Positions 11,001 to 18,291 of a stretch of 34,947 bases of DNA are shown here, one piece after another. The position numbers and the translations under genes are program-made. The DNA is from Alistipes sp. CAG:831. Its GTDB lineage: Bacteria > Bacteroidota > Bacteroidia > Bacteroidales > UBA932. Location of the stretch: positions 15,069-50,015 of the forward strand of contig HF990344.1 of the NCBI GenBank assembly GCA_000432775.1, given 5' to 3'. The notes beneath the pieces were generated by a model that saw only the letters and a list, made by a program, of their open reading frames with translations, was not told the origin of the DNA and did no database searches. How positions within the stretch are numbered: the first letter of the stretch is position 1; the number at the start of each line of letters is the position of its first letter.

Positions 11001-12338
11001 GCCGACGCCGATGTTACAGGAATGAGCAGTATGGTCATCGCCAACAATACATTCGCCAACATCACAGGAGGCAACTCCAACGGATTTGCCCGCGTCAGAG
11101 CAGTTGTAGCAGGTGGAATAACCATCTCCAACAACCTCTTCCTGAACATGATGAGCAGCAACTATCCGTTTGTCCACAGCAACACCACATCTGAAAATAC
11201 CGTAAACTTATCCAACAACTTCTTCTACAACTTCCACGAAGAGTGGTTCTCCGATATGGACGAGGCTACTGCTACGGCCAACGGAGGTGCGGTTCTGACA
11301 GCCAGCCCTGTTGCAGATATTGACGGAGGTGACTTCACCCTCACCAATGCAGTACTGATGGCCAAGAAAGCAGGTGACCCGAGGTGGAATCCCCAGGCAG
11401 ACATGCCATCTTCATCATCCATTGAGGTCAACTCCATAGATGAGCTTGTCAACGCAATCGCATCCGGAGCCACCGACTTCACCCTCAATGCCGGCACATA
11501 CGACTTCCGTACTCCTGGAGCCAGCGGTGCCAGCGGGTTCTCCGAGGACGGTGTGTTGACAGCATCTTCTGATCTCTCACTCAGGGGCAACGGTGATGTA
11601 ACCGTCATCGGAGGCATAAAACTGGGTGCCGGTCTGAGCAGTCTATACCTTTACGGCATTCATTTTGACGGTGCTTCGCAGGCTGTCGGCAACTTTATCG
11701 AGGATGTGGACGGAGCAACAGCCTCCACAGCCATCAGCGTCCGCAACTGCGAGATATCTGGATATGCCAAATCCATCATCTATGTCAGCAAAGAAACATC
11801 TTCAGTAGGAGACGTTGAGTTCGCCGGCAACCTTATCCACGACATGGGTACCGGCCAGGGCTCCTTCGATATCCGCAAGGGTGCGGCAGTCAGCCTGACA
11901 GTGATGAACAACACCATCTATAACGGCAGCCGTGACATCTTCCGCATCGATGCCGATGTTGCTGGAGTATCAGGAGTATCCATATCCAACAACACATTCT
12001 ACAACATCACAGGAGGAAACTCCAACGGATTTGCCCGCATCAGAGCAGCTGTCTCCGGAGGAATAACCATCTCGAACAATATCTTCGTCGACATGCTCAG
12101 CAGCAATTACCCGTTTGTGCACAGCAACACCTCCTCCGAGAATATCGTAAACATATCCAACAATTTCTTCTACAACTTCCATGAAGAATGGTTCTCGGAT
12201 ATGGATGAGGCCACGGCCATAGCCAACGGTGGAGCTGTCCTCACGGCCAGCCCTCTGGCAGATCCCGCCAACGGTGACTTCACCGTAACCGACGCCACAG
12301 TCAAGGCTGCCGGAGCTGGTGACGGAAGATGGCTGTAA
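8079..12338 (+). CDS. 1419-residue PUL lipoprotein: Fn3 domains plus three DUF4957/DUF5123-like beta-helix modules
   Basis: Occupies the usual place of the surface glycan-binding protein downstream of susD. Lipobox Cys23 (LYVSC). Domain order by eye: Fn3-like at ~36-131 and ~133-218; beta-helix module 1 at ~221-537; an unidentified beta-rich domain at ~551-698 starting TWDLTDASVFSG; a third Fn3-like domain at ~701-798; a Gly-rich linker GGGQGGGTT; beta-helix module 2 at ~805-1103; and module 3 at ~1115-1419. Each module begins with a 'TxxELxxAlxxG' strand, is full of NNTF/NNLF/NNFFYN helix turns, and ends in AGDPRW or GDGRW. All three keep FDxR (F371, F948, F1263) followed by RxDADV. The fold resembles pectate-lyase-like right-handed beta-helices of the DUF4957/DUF5123 type found in pectin PULs. 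The function is uncertain: surface binding protein or cryptic lyase. It is the last gene before a strong terminator. Confidence 0.85.
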   Translation: MKKLFKNIIIAAILVMGGLYVSCTSVTDELTELSLTRCLEPLNLEHTISNGDSVIFGWDLVTGADHFALQVAIGQKDFENNLYKDLTVSADSVPYGIKLIPDTTFFFRVQAQADNGKEPSKWAEYIDTIATYAVRSNLNLQVTERTANSISLSWDQDPEVTHITYTPRDEAQTRYTLTAEDIAAGTATITGLSASTSYTVTLYFQSANRGELSLYTMPDLSNAATVSTLEDLQAAFRDGAAEVALSMDGSPYEIGQVDLVSSMNIYGMEAADGTRPVIIGEVHINTASLDHFYSEGIEWNGNESEFGFVIQLKNGGGLSDVQIGSITYKNSTITGYSKGIMYEWGQGMTMDNYILDGCTVYDIPGSGGDGFDLRQATTTLGNLTIQNSTVYNSFRSFIRLDADVQVSGAITLQNNTIMGLSTVDNSTNNRGVIGIRTTAAAGKVYVNDNIFLNMTDFSTMISASEANLAASDMSFAGNYFYNVAETFFNDKCTEASATAGGGSVLGSDPCYNSEGMIFNITNSNVLSAGAGDPRWLVEYVEPPIDNELPLIEGAKTWDLTDASVFSGEMKVTQVKDQLRFIVSEENTILLEDGLIKFTAEGVTNPAGAVTAGGLEFHVDKPGSVLIKTADYDDITGNHVVVSLNGTVKGGAATQVNYGTVQKIIVTDIAEETPIYLYASGPIAIESLAWSNDTTQVNTALPTPENVTAAPAAMVQGEATDIVITWDEVENAGSYSVSFNNGASETVDGTTYTVPASQTGFLQPGSYSVRVFANPAEGDIYNTQSSAGYVSFAVLAGGGQGGGTTVTTADELFSALSAGVGEITLEAGTYDFTSVSATGLSEDGVYTVSGDLSLTADGDVSAIGAFKFGAGAGDVILDGITFSGNNQAIGNFLEDVEGETAVQSVIVRNCEISGYGKSIIYVSKDGSSISSIEFTGNHIHDMGTGQGSFDIRKGSVGSLTVQSNTINNGSRDMFRADADVTGMSSMVIANNTFANITGGNSNGFARVRAVVAGGITISNNLFLNMMSSNYPFVHSNTTSENTVNLSNNFFYNFHEEWFSDMDEATATANGGAVLTASPVADIDGGDFTLTNAVLMAKKAGDPRWNPQADMPSSSSIEVNSIDELVNAIASGATDFTLNAGTYDFRTPGASGASGFSEDGVLTASSDLSLRGNGDVTVIGGIKLGAGLSSLYLYGIHFDGASQAVGNFIEDVDGATASTAISVRNCEISGYAKSIIYVSKETSSVGDVEFAGNLIHDMGTGQGSFDIRKGAAVSLTVMNNTIYNGSRDIFRIDADVAGVSGVSISNNTFYNITGGNSNGFARIRAAVSGGITISNNIFVDMLSSNYPFVHSNTSSENIVNISNNFFYNFHEEWFSDMDEATAIANGGAVLTASPLADPANGDFTVTDATVKAAGAGDGRWL
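10495..12335 (+). repeat. Tandem intragenic duplication (two ~0.9 kb beta-helix units)
   Basis: Within the 1419-residue lipoprotein, the segment around 10495-11390 is repeated at about 11430-12335. Matching landmarks are exactly 945 nt apart: TCCGAGGACGGTGT at 10596 and 11541, GACATGGGTACCGGCCAGG at 10896 and 11841, AACATCACAGGAGG at 11058 and 12003. The only indel noticed is three codons near the start of the unit (offset 936 before it, 945 after it). Long DNA stretches are almost identical while others have diverged at third positions, so this is a recent but not brand-new duplication or one kept alike by gene conversion. Confidence 0.9.
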
Positions 12339-12380
12339 CGGATATGAAGGGTATTGCATTCTAAATATTTGATTAATTTT

Positions 12381-12414
12381 GGAGGGTGTTTCTAGAAAGG
12401 GCACCCTCCTTTTT
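12381..12414 (+). terminator. Rho-independent terminator after the PUL
   Basis: GGAGGGTG (12381-12388) pairs perfectly with CACCCTCC (12402-12409) across a 13-nt loop, followed by a run of T (12410-12414). It lies 42 nt after the stop of the beta-helix lipoprotein and 45 nt before kduD, so it separates the PUL transcript from the kdu genes. Confidence 0.85.
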
Positions 12415-12458
12415 GAAGTAATGACAGAAAACTTTAAGACATTTAAAATCATAAAATT

Positions 12459-13253
12459 ATGGTAGATTTCTCACTTAAAGGAAAGATTGCGCTGGTGACC
12501 GGCGCATCCTACGGAATCGGCTTCGCCATCGCATCGGCATACGCAGAGGCCGGAGCCACCATCGTATTCAACGACATCAAGCCCGAGCTGGTGGAGAAGG
12601 GACTCGCCTCCTACGCTGAGCTGGGCATCAAGGCCCACGGCTACGTCTGCGACGTGACCGACGAGGCTCAGGTACAGGCCCTCGTAGCCAAGATAGAGAA
12701 AGAAGTCGGGACAATCGACATTCTGGTCAACAACGCCGGCATCATCAAGCGCATCCCCATGCACGAGATGAAGGCCTCGGAGTTCCGCCAGGTGATAGAC
12801 GTGGATCTCAATGCACCCTTCATTGTCTCCAAGGCTGTAATTCCCTCGATGATCAAAAAAGGCGGCGGCAAGATCATCAACATCTGCTCGATGATGTCCG
12901 AACTCGGCCGTGAGACCGTATCGGCCTATGCCGCAGCAAAGGGCGGACTGAAGATGCTCACCCGCAACATAGCCTCCGAATACGGCGAGTACAACATCCA
13001 GTGCAACGGTATCGGTCCCGGCTACATTGCCACACCACAGACCGCTCCCCTGCGCGAGAGGCAGCCGGACGGCTCCCGCCATCCCTTCGACTCCTTCATT
13101 GTAGCCAAGACTCCCGCAGCCCGCTGGGGCACCACCGACGACCTCAAGGGCCCCGCTGTCTTCCTGGCCAGCTCCGCCTCCGACTTCGTCAACGGCCACA
13201 TCCTCTATGTGGACGGCGGTATCCTCGCATACATCGGCAAACAGCCTCAGTAA
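12459..13253 (+). CDS. kduD: KduD, 2-dehydro-3-deoxy-D-gluconate 5-dehydrogenase (SDR)
   Basis: Reduces 2,5-diketo-3-deoxygluconate to 2-keto-3-deoxygluconate in the cytoplasm, the step after KduI. 264 residues, a classical short-chain dehydrogenase. The cofactor-binding motif TGASYGIG is at 14-21, NNAG at 91-94, and the catalytic set is Ser144, Tyr157 and Lys161 (YAAAK). VNGHILYVDGGILAYIG at the C-terminus is typical of KduD. It starts 45 nt after the PUL terminator and is followed 33 nt later by kduI, so the two form an operon. Other SDRs such as gluconate 5-dehydrogenase (Ga5DH) are close in sequence; the kduI neighbour and the pectin context decide the call. No operator like those near uxaB and kdgK is visible upstream. 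Confidence 0.9.
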   Translation: MVDFSLKGKIALVTGASYGIGFAIASAYAEAGATIVFNDIKPELVEKGLASYAELGIKAHGYVCDVTDEAQVQALVAKIEKEVGTIDILVNNAGIIKRIPMHEMKASEFRQVIDVDLNAPFIVSKAVIPSMIKKGGGKIINICSMMSELGRETVSAYAAAKGGLKMLTRNIASEYGEYNIQCNGIGPGYIATPQTAPLRERQPDGSRHPFDSFIVAKTPAARWGTTDDLKGPAVFLASSASDFVNGHILYVDGGILAYIGKQPQ

Positions 13254-13286
13254 ACATCCGGAACAATTTTCAAAATCAGACTTAAT

Positions 13287-14132
13287 ATGAGTAAAATCAA
13301 CATAGAAGTGCGCTACCCGTCCCACCAGGACGACGCCAGGCACTACGACACCGCCACCCTCCGCAAGCACTACCTCGTGGAGAAGATCATGGCCCCCGAT
13401 GAGATCAACATGTGCTATTCGATGTTCGACCGCATCATCGTCGGCGGCGCCATGCCCGTGGCAGAGAAGCTGACCCTCACCTCCCCCGACATCCTCCGCT
13501 CGGAGTATTTCACCCAGCGCCGCGAGGTCGGAGTGATCAACGTAGGCGGCCGCGGAGCCGTCACCGTAGGTTCCGACCGCTATGAGCTGGAGTTCAAGGA
13601 GGCCCTGTACATCGGCCGCGGCGACAGACACATCGTATTCGAAAGTCTCGATGCTGAGCACCCCGCCAAGTTCTACTTCAACTCCGCTCCCGCCCACAAG
13701 GAATATCCCTGCAAGAAGGTTTCCAAGAAGGACGCCATCGTCATGCACATGGGATCCCTCGAGGAGAGCAACGAGCGTACCATCAACCGTCTGCTGGTCA
13801 ACGAGGTCACTCCCTGCTGCCAGCTGCAGATGGGCATGACCGAGCTGGCACCGGGCAGCACATGGAACACCATGCCGGCCCATACCCATGACCGTCGTAT
13901 GGAGGCCTATTTCTACTTCGAGCTGCCCGAGGACGCCGCCGTCTGCCACTTCATGGGCGAGCCCCAGGAGACCCGCCACATCTGGATGCACAACGAGCAG
14001 GCCGTCATCTCCCCCCAGTGGAGCATCCACTCCGCCTGCGCCACCCGCAACTACACATTCATCTGGGGCATGTGCGGCGAGAACCAGGACTACAACGACA
14101 TGGACTGGTGCTCCCCCAAGGACCTCCGCTAA
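13287..14132 (+). CDS. kduI: KduI, 5-keto-4-deoxyuronate isomerase
   Basis: Isomerises 5-keto-4-deoxyuronate (from the unsaturated uronate released by GH105) to 2,5-diketo-3-deoxygluconate. 281 residues, close to the E. coli enzyme in length. The bicupin metal site is intact: His199 and His201 (MPAHTHDRR), Glu206 (MEAYFYFELP) and His248 (WSIHSACATRNY) match the E. coli Zn ligands shifted by three. The N-terminus MSKINIEVRYPSHQDD and the C-terminal ENQDYNDMDW segment are family hallmarks. It is followed after 17 nt by a DUF4861-like lipoprotein. Confidence 0.97.
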   Translation: MSKINIEVRYPSHQDDARHYDTATLRKHYLVEKIMAPDEINMCYSMFDRIIVGGAMPVAEKLTLTSPDILRSEYFTQRREVGVINVGGRGAVTVGSDRYELEFKEALYIGRGDRHIVFESLDAEHPAKFYFNSAPAHKEYPCKKVSKKDAIVMHMGSLEESNERTINRLLVNEVTPCCQLQMGMTELAPGSTWNTMPAHTHDRRMEAYFYFELPEDAAVCHFMGEPQETRHIWMHNEQAVISPQWSIHSACATRNYTFIWGMCGENQDYNDMDWCSPKDLR

Positions 14133-14149
14133 CCTTTAATGAAGTTACC

Positions 14150-15022
14150 ATGAAAAAGATTCTGATTCTGACAGCAGCTGCGGCTGCAGGCCTCCTGGCC
14201 CTGGTTTCCTGCCGGAACGCACAGGAAGGCGACAAAGTGATGGCCCGCTACGTTCCCGAAAGGGCCGACGACTTCGTATGGGAAAACGACCTGGTAGCCT
14301 ACCGCGCCTACGGCAAGGCTCTTGAGGGCAATCCCACATCCCCCGGTTTCGACGTCTGGGTCAAGAAAGCCGGCAAACTGGTAGCCGACGAATGGTATAA
14401 GGGCGCAATGGACGACCCCGACTACTATCACCACGACCATGGCGGAAAGGACTGCTACAAGGTGGCCGTCAGCCTCGGCGGCGGAGCCTCCTCTCCTATC
14501 GTGAACGGCAGTATATCCTATCCTCCGACCAACTACAGAGACTACCGCATCGTAGAGGACACCCCTGAGAAAGTGGTCTTCGAGCTGGTATATCCCGCAT
14601 GGGCCGCCGGCGAGGACAGCGTGGCCCTGACCAAGCGCATCACCGTCACCCCGGGCACCCAGTTCTGCAAAGCAGAGGATATCTACACCGGCACATTTGA
14701 CAGCCTGACCGTCGCCGCCGGCATCATCCGCCACGAAGTGCTCGGATCCTCCGCCGGAGACAACTTTGTCGTTATCTGGGAAAAAGCCTCCGACCAGAGC
14801 ATTGAGCCCGAAGAAGGCCAGCTCGGCCTGGCAGTCTATATGCCGGACGCAGACAAAGCCGAACTGGAAAGCATAGGCGGCCACGCCCTGGTCTTCAAGA
14901 CCATCACTCCCGGCCAGCCCATCACCTACTGGTTCGGTTCCTGCTGGTCCCGAGGCGACAGGATAGCCACCTCCGAGGCCTGGAACGGATACGTACAGGA
15001 ATTCATCGCCTCACTTCAGTAA
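14150..15022 (+). CDS. DUF4861-like lipoprotein in the kdu operon
   Basis: 290 residues. The start is placed at 14150 because the Met is directly followed by a lipoprotein signal (KKILILTAAAAAGLLALVSC, acceptor Cys21). An upstream in-frame ATG at 14018 lies inside kduI and would bury the signal. The mature part opens with PERADDFVWENDLVAYRAYG and SPGFDVWVKK, then HHDHGGKDCYKVAVSLGGGA, and resembles the DUF4861 family that recurs in Bacteroidota uronate/pectin loci. Strands and aromatics suggest a beta-sandwich (galactose-mutarotase-like) fold. The conserved His/Asp-rich HHDHGGKD stretch and the YWFGSCWSRGD end are the most likely functional surfaces. No catalytic function can be assigned from sequence. 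Co-transcription with kduD-kduI suggests a role on unsaturated uronates or their oligosaccharides in the periplasm or at the surface. Confidence 0.8.
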   Translation: MKKILILTAAAAAGLLALVSCRNAQEGDKVMARYVPERADDFVWENDLVAYRAYGKALEGNPTSPGFDVWVKKAGKLVADEWYKGAMDDPDYYHHDHGGKDCYKVAVSLGGGASSPIVNGSISYPPTNYRDYRIVEDTPEKVVFELVYPAWAAGEDSVALTKRITVTPGTQFCKAEDIYTGTFDSLTVAAGIIRHEVLGSSAGDNFVVIWEKASDQSIEPEEGQLGLAVYMPDADKAELESIGGHALVFKTITPGQPITYWFGSCWSRGDRIATSEAWNGYVQEFIASLQ

Positions 15023-15042
15023 CAGCCGCTTCCGCTGTTTTA
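15021..15042 (+). terminator. Weak hairpin after the DUF4861-like gene
   Basis: AACAGC (15021-15026) pairs with GCTGTT (15034-15039) around a 7-nt loop and is followed by TTAT. The stem starts inside the stop codon of the upstream gene. It is short, so the larger inverted repeat that follows is the likelier main terminator. Confidence 0.4.
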
Positions 15043-15057
15043 TCCGACTATCAATCT

Positions 15058-15106
15058 AAGGCTGCCAAGCGCACCGTTGTCTCCGACAGTGCTCATGGCA
15101 GCCTTT
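15058..15106. terminator. Bidirectional terminator between the kdu operon and the convergent PEP-synthase-like gene
   Basis: AAGGCTGCCA (15058-15067) and TGGCAGCCTT (15096-15105) are a perfect 10-bp inverted repeat. The 28-nt loop can itself pair (GCAC/GTGC with TGTC/GACA inside). It lies between convergent genes and its ends read CCTTT on either strand, so it could stop transcripts from both sides. Confidence 0.6.
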
Positions 15107-15149
15107 CCTATTATTGCACTAAGGAGTAGAGAGTACACGGGGGAATGCG

Positions 15150-15166
15150 ACTCCTTCCGAAGGAGT
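15150..15166. other. Short near-perfect palindrome, function unknown
   Basis: ACTCCTTCCGAAGGAGT is an 8+1+8 inverted repeat. A related AAGGAGTA occurs 30 nt upstream at 15120. It has no T-run on either strand in the right place for a terminator. It lies between the terminator at 15058-15106 and the stop of the - strand gene at 15234; the rest of this 211-nt gap shows nothing recognisable. Confidence 0.4.
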
Positions 15167-15233
15167 AAAATTGCATATGTCCGTGCTGAAGAGCAAAAGG
15201 ACAAAAGAGCAGCAATGCAGTAAGAAGCAGTTC

Positions 15234-18200
15234 CTACGGCATCACGATTCCTCTTCCAAGACGGCAGTCGATGTAGACCGTCTGCGGTTCGGGAAAGCGG
15301 ACAGCCTTGATGAAGGACTTTTCGGCCACCACCTCAGCCCGTCCGATCCGCTCCAGATCGCAGATGCCCTCGCCGCGGAAAGGATTGACAGTGAAATATC
15401 CTATGCCGAGAGAGGTGATGTTCTGGAAGAAATGCGTTCCCTGACTCGGGTCTATACAGAACCCCTCGATGCCGCACTCCACTATCACCTTTGCCTCGGA
15501 TATCTGGTTCCAGCGTACCGGAACTCCAAGCCACGGGTCGCTCGACCCCCACCGGCCCGGTCCTATCAGGATGTAGGACCTGCCGGAAGCCGCCATCATT
15601 GCATTCACCTCCTCTATCTGCGACGCTATCTCCTCCGTCCTGGACTTGTCGAAGACCTCCTGACGGACATATATCACATCCGTGACTCCGTCGATGTAGC
15701 CGGCACCGAGAGCACTTTCGGAATATATCAGCGCATTGTCGGTACTTACCGTGCTCCAGTCCATGGACTGTTCCTCCGCGAACTCCGCTATCGGCCTTAC
15801 CTGCAGGACACTGAGTACTGCATCCTCCCCTTTGGGAACGTCCATGTCCAGGGCAAACTCCATCTCCACCTCGCAGCGCAGCTCCCGGCGGCAGATCTCC
15901 AGCAGGTCCGTCAGTATCTGAGGAAGGGGAATGACATCGTACTGAAGGATATTGGCAAAGGATATCACCCGCATTCCATCAGAGAATGTACCGGGCCTGA
16001 GCATCTGACTCTGGAAATCCCAGGTGGAGGCTACTTTGGAGAGATTGCGGAAACCTTCGGTCTCGGGTATGGAGAACTTGTGGATGTTGATACCGTCATC
16101 GATCGAGGTCTTGAACTCCTCCGGCTTGAGATCCAGGGCATACATGGTGTCCTGCCCGTCCTTGAGGGCAAATCTGGGCGTGGACATCTGCACGGCTTTG
16201 GCCGGATACTTGGGGCAGAAACGCAGGGTCTTGCCTCCGTCCACCACCAATTTGCCAAGACCGAAAGCTATATTGACCACTCCGTCCTCGGGTTTTTCTC
16301 CTTCCATGGGATAGAAATTCATGGATTTGGCCACTCCGGAGGCCGTAGGGAAGAAATATCCCCTGTCCTCGGTACCGCATACTCCCTGGATGACTACGGC
16401 CATCTTCTCCTCGCTGAGCAGATTGCCGGTAGTGCGCAGATAGGCCCGGCTGGCGGCCAGGAACACCGAGGCATAGACACTCTTGATAGCCTTGCCCAGC
16501 AGCCTGAGCATCTGATCCCGGTTCTCCACGCATGGAATCATGTATGTCGAGTAGATGCCGGCAAAGGGCTGATAGTGCGAGTCCTCCAGTTTCGAACTGG
16601 AACGCACCGCCAGAGGAGACGAGACCGTAGCGATATAGGCCCTGAGCTGTTCCACCAGTTCTTCGGGCAGTCTGGAGCTGACGAACTCCGACAGCAGCTC
16701 CTCGTCGGAGATATTGGCGTCTATAACATACTGCAGGCCGTTTTCAAGGATGAAGCGGTCGAAATAGTCCGTCGCCACCACTACTGTCCTTGGAATGGAG
16801 ACCCTCACGCCGGGATACCTGGAAGTCATCCCGTATTTCTGCAGGACGCTGTTCATGAACGCCAGTCCCCGGGCCTTGCCGCCCAGAGAGCCCTCTCCCA
16901 TCCTCGCGAAACGGATATAGTGCGTATAGGTGTCATTGTCAAAAGAGGCAATGATACCCTGCCCGGCCTGGATACGGTAGTCCCTGATCTGCCGGATGAC
17001 GAACTTGCGGACATCCTCAGGAGTAGAGAAATCGGACATGCTGGCCTTGCGGATCCGGCGTCCAAGATTGAACAGGCCGCGGGAATACATCCACTTCGAA
17101 AGGCGGTTGCGGGAGCAGTAGTACTCCAGTTCCCGGTCGGGAATCTCCCCTATCAGGGTCTGCAGGTCCTTCAGATCCCTGGCCCGCGCTATCACCAGAT
17201 GCGTATCCAGGTCCTTCACCACGAAATCCCCGAAGCCGAACTCCTCCGTGATGTACTCCGACAACTGGATGAGCAGTGAACTCGAGTATTTTTCTATGAA
17301 ACCCGCTCCTATCTCCCTGGCCGTCTCCGCCACGCTGCCCTGAGACGACTGGAGGATGATGGGCATCTGCGGGATGTCATTGCGTATGTACCGGCACAGC
17401 TCTATGCCCGCGTCGATTCTCTCCATCTCAGGCCTGTCCCCCTTGTGCATCACGAAACCGACGTCGGAGATTACCCCAAGCAGGTTCTTGCGGTACTTGG
17501 TGTACAGCTCCATGGCCTCGTCATAATTGGTCGCCAGCAGAATCTTGGGACGCGCCCGCTTCCTGAGCTTGAGCTGCTGCTCGTTCAGGGCCTCTTTCAG
17601 AAACTCCGCACTCTGCTTGAGCACCAGTTTGTAGAGCGCGGGCAGATAGGTGGAGTAATACCTTATCGAGTCCTCCACCAGCAGTATGGCCTGCACTCCT
17701 GAGGAAAGGATGTCGGCATCGGCGTTCATCCTGTCCTCAAGCAGCTTGACTATGGCAAGGATAAGGTCGGCGTTGCCGTTCCAGGTAAAGATATAGTCGA
17801 TGGCCGAGCGGTCGGCGGCCTCAATCTTATTGAGCAGTTCCTTGGAAAAATTGGTCAGGATGACTATCGGTATCCCAGGCCATTTCTCACGGATAAGCCG
17901 CGACTGGTCGAAAATGGCGGCGTCCCGGATATTGAACATATCCACTATCAGGTCATACTCCGGATCCTTCTCCAGAAGTTCCATTGCCTCCTGAGTGGTA
18001 TTGACCCAGGTAAAAACTGGTGGGTTGCTGATGTTCAATTCGATATATTCCCGGTAAAGCTGAGCCTCGATCTGTCCGTCCTCCTCGAGGATGTAGGCAT
18101 CATAGCTGCTGGATATCATGAGAATCCTGCGTATACGCTTCTCCATCAGTGAATAATAGTCCGTTCTCACCAGTCTCGTCTGGCCCGTAGAATCTGTCCT

Positions 18201-18251
18201 GTCCATAGTCATGTGCGGTATCGTTGATATAAGAGGTTCAAATATACGCAT
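15234..18251 (-). CDS. Receiver-like / PEP-synthase ATP-binding-domain fusion protein
   Basis: 1005 residues, cytoplasmic, no signal. Residues ~38-170 form a degenerate receiver-like domain (RRILMISSSYDAYILEED; Asp104). Residues ~188-335 look like a second receiver with an acidic pair Glu193-Asp194, candidate phospho-acceptor Asp263 (GVISDVGF), Ser302 and Lys321. From ~454 there is a PPDK_N-type ATP-grasp domain: GEGSLGGKARGLAFMNSVL, then PLAVRSSSKLEDSHYQPFAG around Arg550, and LSVLQVRPIAE. No phosphohistidine (GGxTxHA-like) domain and no PEP-binding TIM barrel follow; the C-terminus instead has GPGRWGSSDPWLGVPVRW. Full PEP-synthase activity is therefore unlikely despite the usual automatic annotation. 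The start could be Met1, Met14 or Met16; residues from TDYYSLMEKRI on look conserved, so Met36 would be too late. It is divergent from the GH43 gene with only 40 nt between. Confidence 0.75.
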   Translation of the reverse strand: MRIFEPLISTIPHMTMDRTDSTGQTRLVRTDYYSLMEKRIRRILMISSSYDAYILEEDGQIEAQLYREYIELNISNPPVFTWVNTTQEAMELLEKDPEYDLIVDMFNIRDAAIFDQSRLIREKWPGIPIVILTNFSKELLNKIEAADRSAIDYIFTWNGNADLILAIVKLLEDRMNADADILSSGVQAILLVEDSIRYYSTYLPALYKLVLKQSAEFLKEALNEQQLKLRKRARPKILLATNYDEAMELYTKYRKNLLGVISDVGFVMHKGDRPEMERIDAGIELCRYIRNDIPQMPIILQSSQGSVAETAREIGAGFIEKYSSSLLIQLSEYITEEFGFGDFVVKDLDTHLVIARARDLKDLQTLIGEIPDRELEYYCSRNRLSKWMYSRGLFNLGRRIRKASMSDFSTPEDVRKFVIRQIRDYRIQAGQGIIASFDNDTYTHYIRFARMGEGSLGGKARGLAFMNSVLQKYGMTSRYPGVRVSIPRTVVVATDYFDRFILENGLQYVIDANISDEELLSEFVSSRLPEELVEQLRAYIATVSSPLAVRSSSKLEDSHYQPFAGIYSTYMIPCVENRDQMLRLLGKAIKSVYASVFLAASRAYLRTTGNLLSEEKMAVVIQGVCGTEDRGYFFPTASGVAKSMNFYPMEGEKPEDGVVNIAFGLGKLVVDGGKTLRFCPKYPAKAVQMSTPRFALKDGQDTMYALDLKPEEFKTSIDDGINIHKFSIPETEGFRNLSKVASTWDFQSQMLRPGTFSDGMRVISFANILQYDVIPLPQILTDLLEICRRELRCEVEMEFALDMDVPKGEDAVLSVLQVRPIAEFAEEQSMDWSTVSTDNALIYSESALGAGYIDGVTDVIYVRQEVFDKSRTEEIASQIEEVNAMMAASGRSYILIGPGRWGSSDPWLGVPVRWNQISEAKVIVECGIEGFCIDPSQGTHFFQNITSLGIGYFTVNPFRGEGICDLERIGRAEVVAEKSFIKAVRFPEPQTVYIDCRLGRGIVMP

Positions 18252-18279
18252 TTTGAGGGATTTATTCCCATATTTTAAC

Positions 18280-18287
18280 TAACTTCG
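18280..18287 (+). promoter_or_regulatory. -7-like element TAACTTCG directly before the GH43 start
   Basis: TAACTTCG differs by one base from the Bacteroides -7 consensus TAnnTTTG. It ends 4 nt before the ATG at 18292, which would put the transcript start at or near the start codon (leaderless). No convincing -33 TTTG is seen. Confidence 0.45.
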
Positions 18288-18291
18288 CCCC

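Noticed and set aside
14018..14149. Upstream ATG for the DUF4861-like gene at 14018
   Set aside because: It lies within kduI and would place the lipoprotein signal 44 residues into the protein; the ATG at 14150 puts it at the N-terminus.
15171..17279. A 702-codon + strand frame opposite the receiver/ATP-grasp gene
   Set aside because: It has no recognisable motif and is low-complexity in character; the minus-strand gene has clear domain motifs over the same interval.
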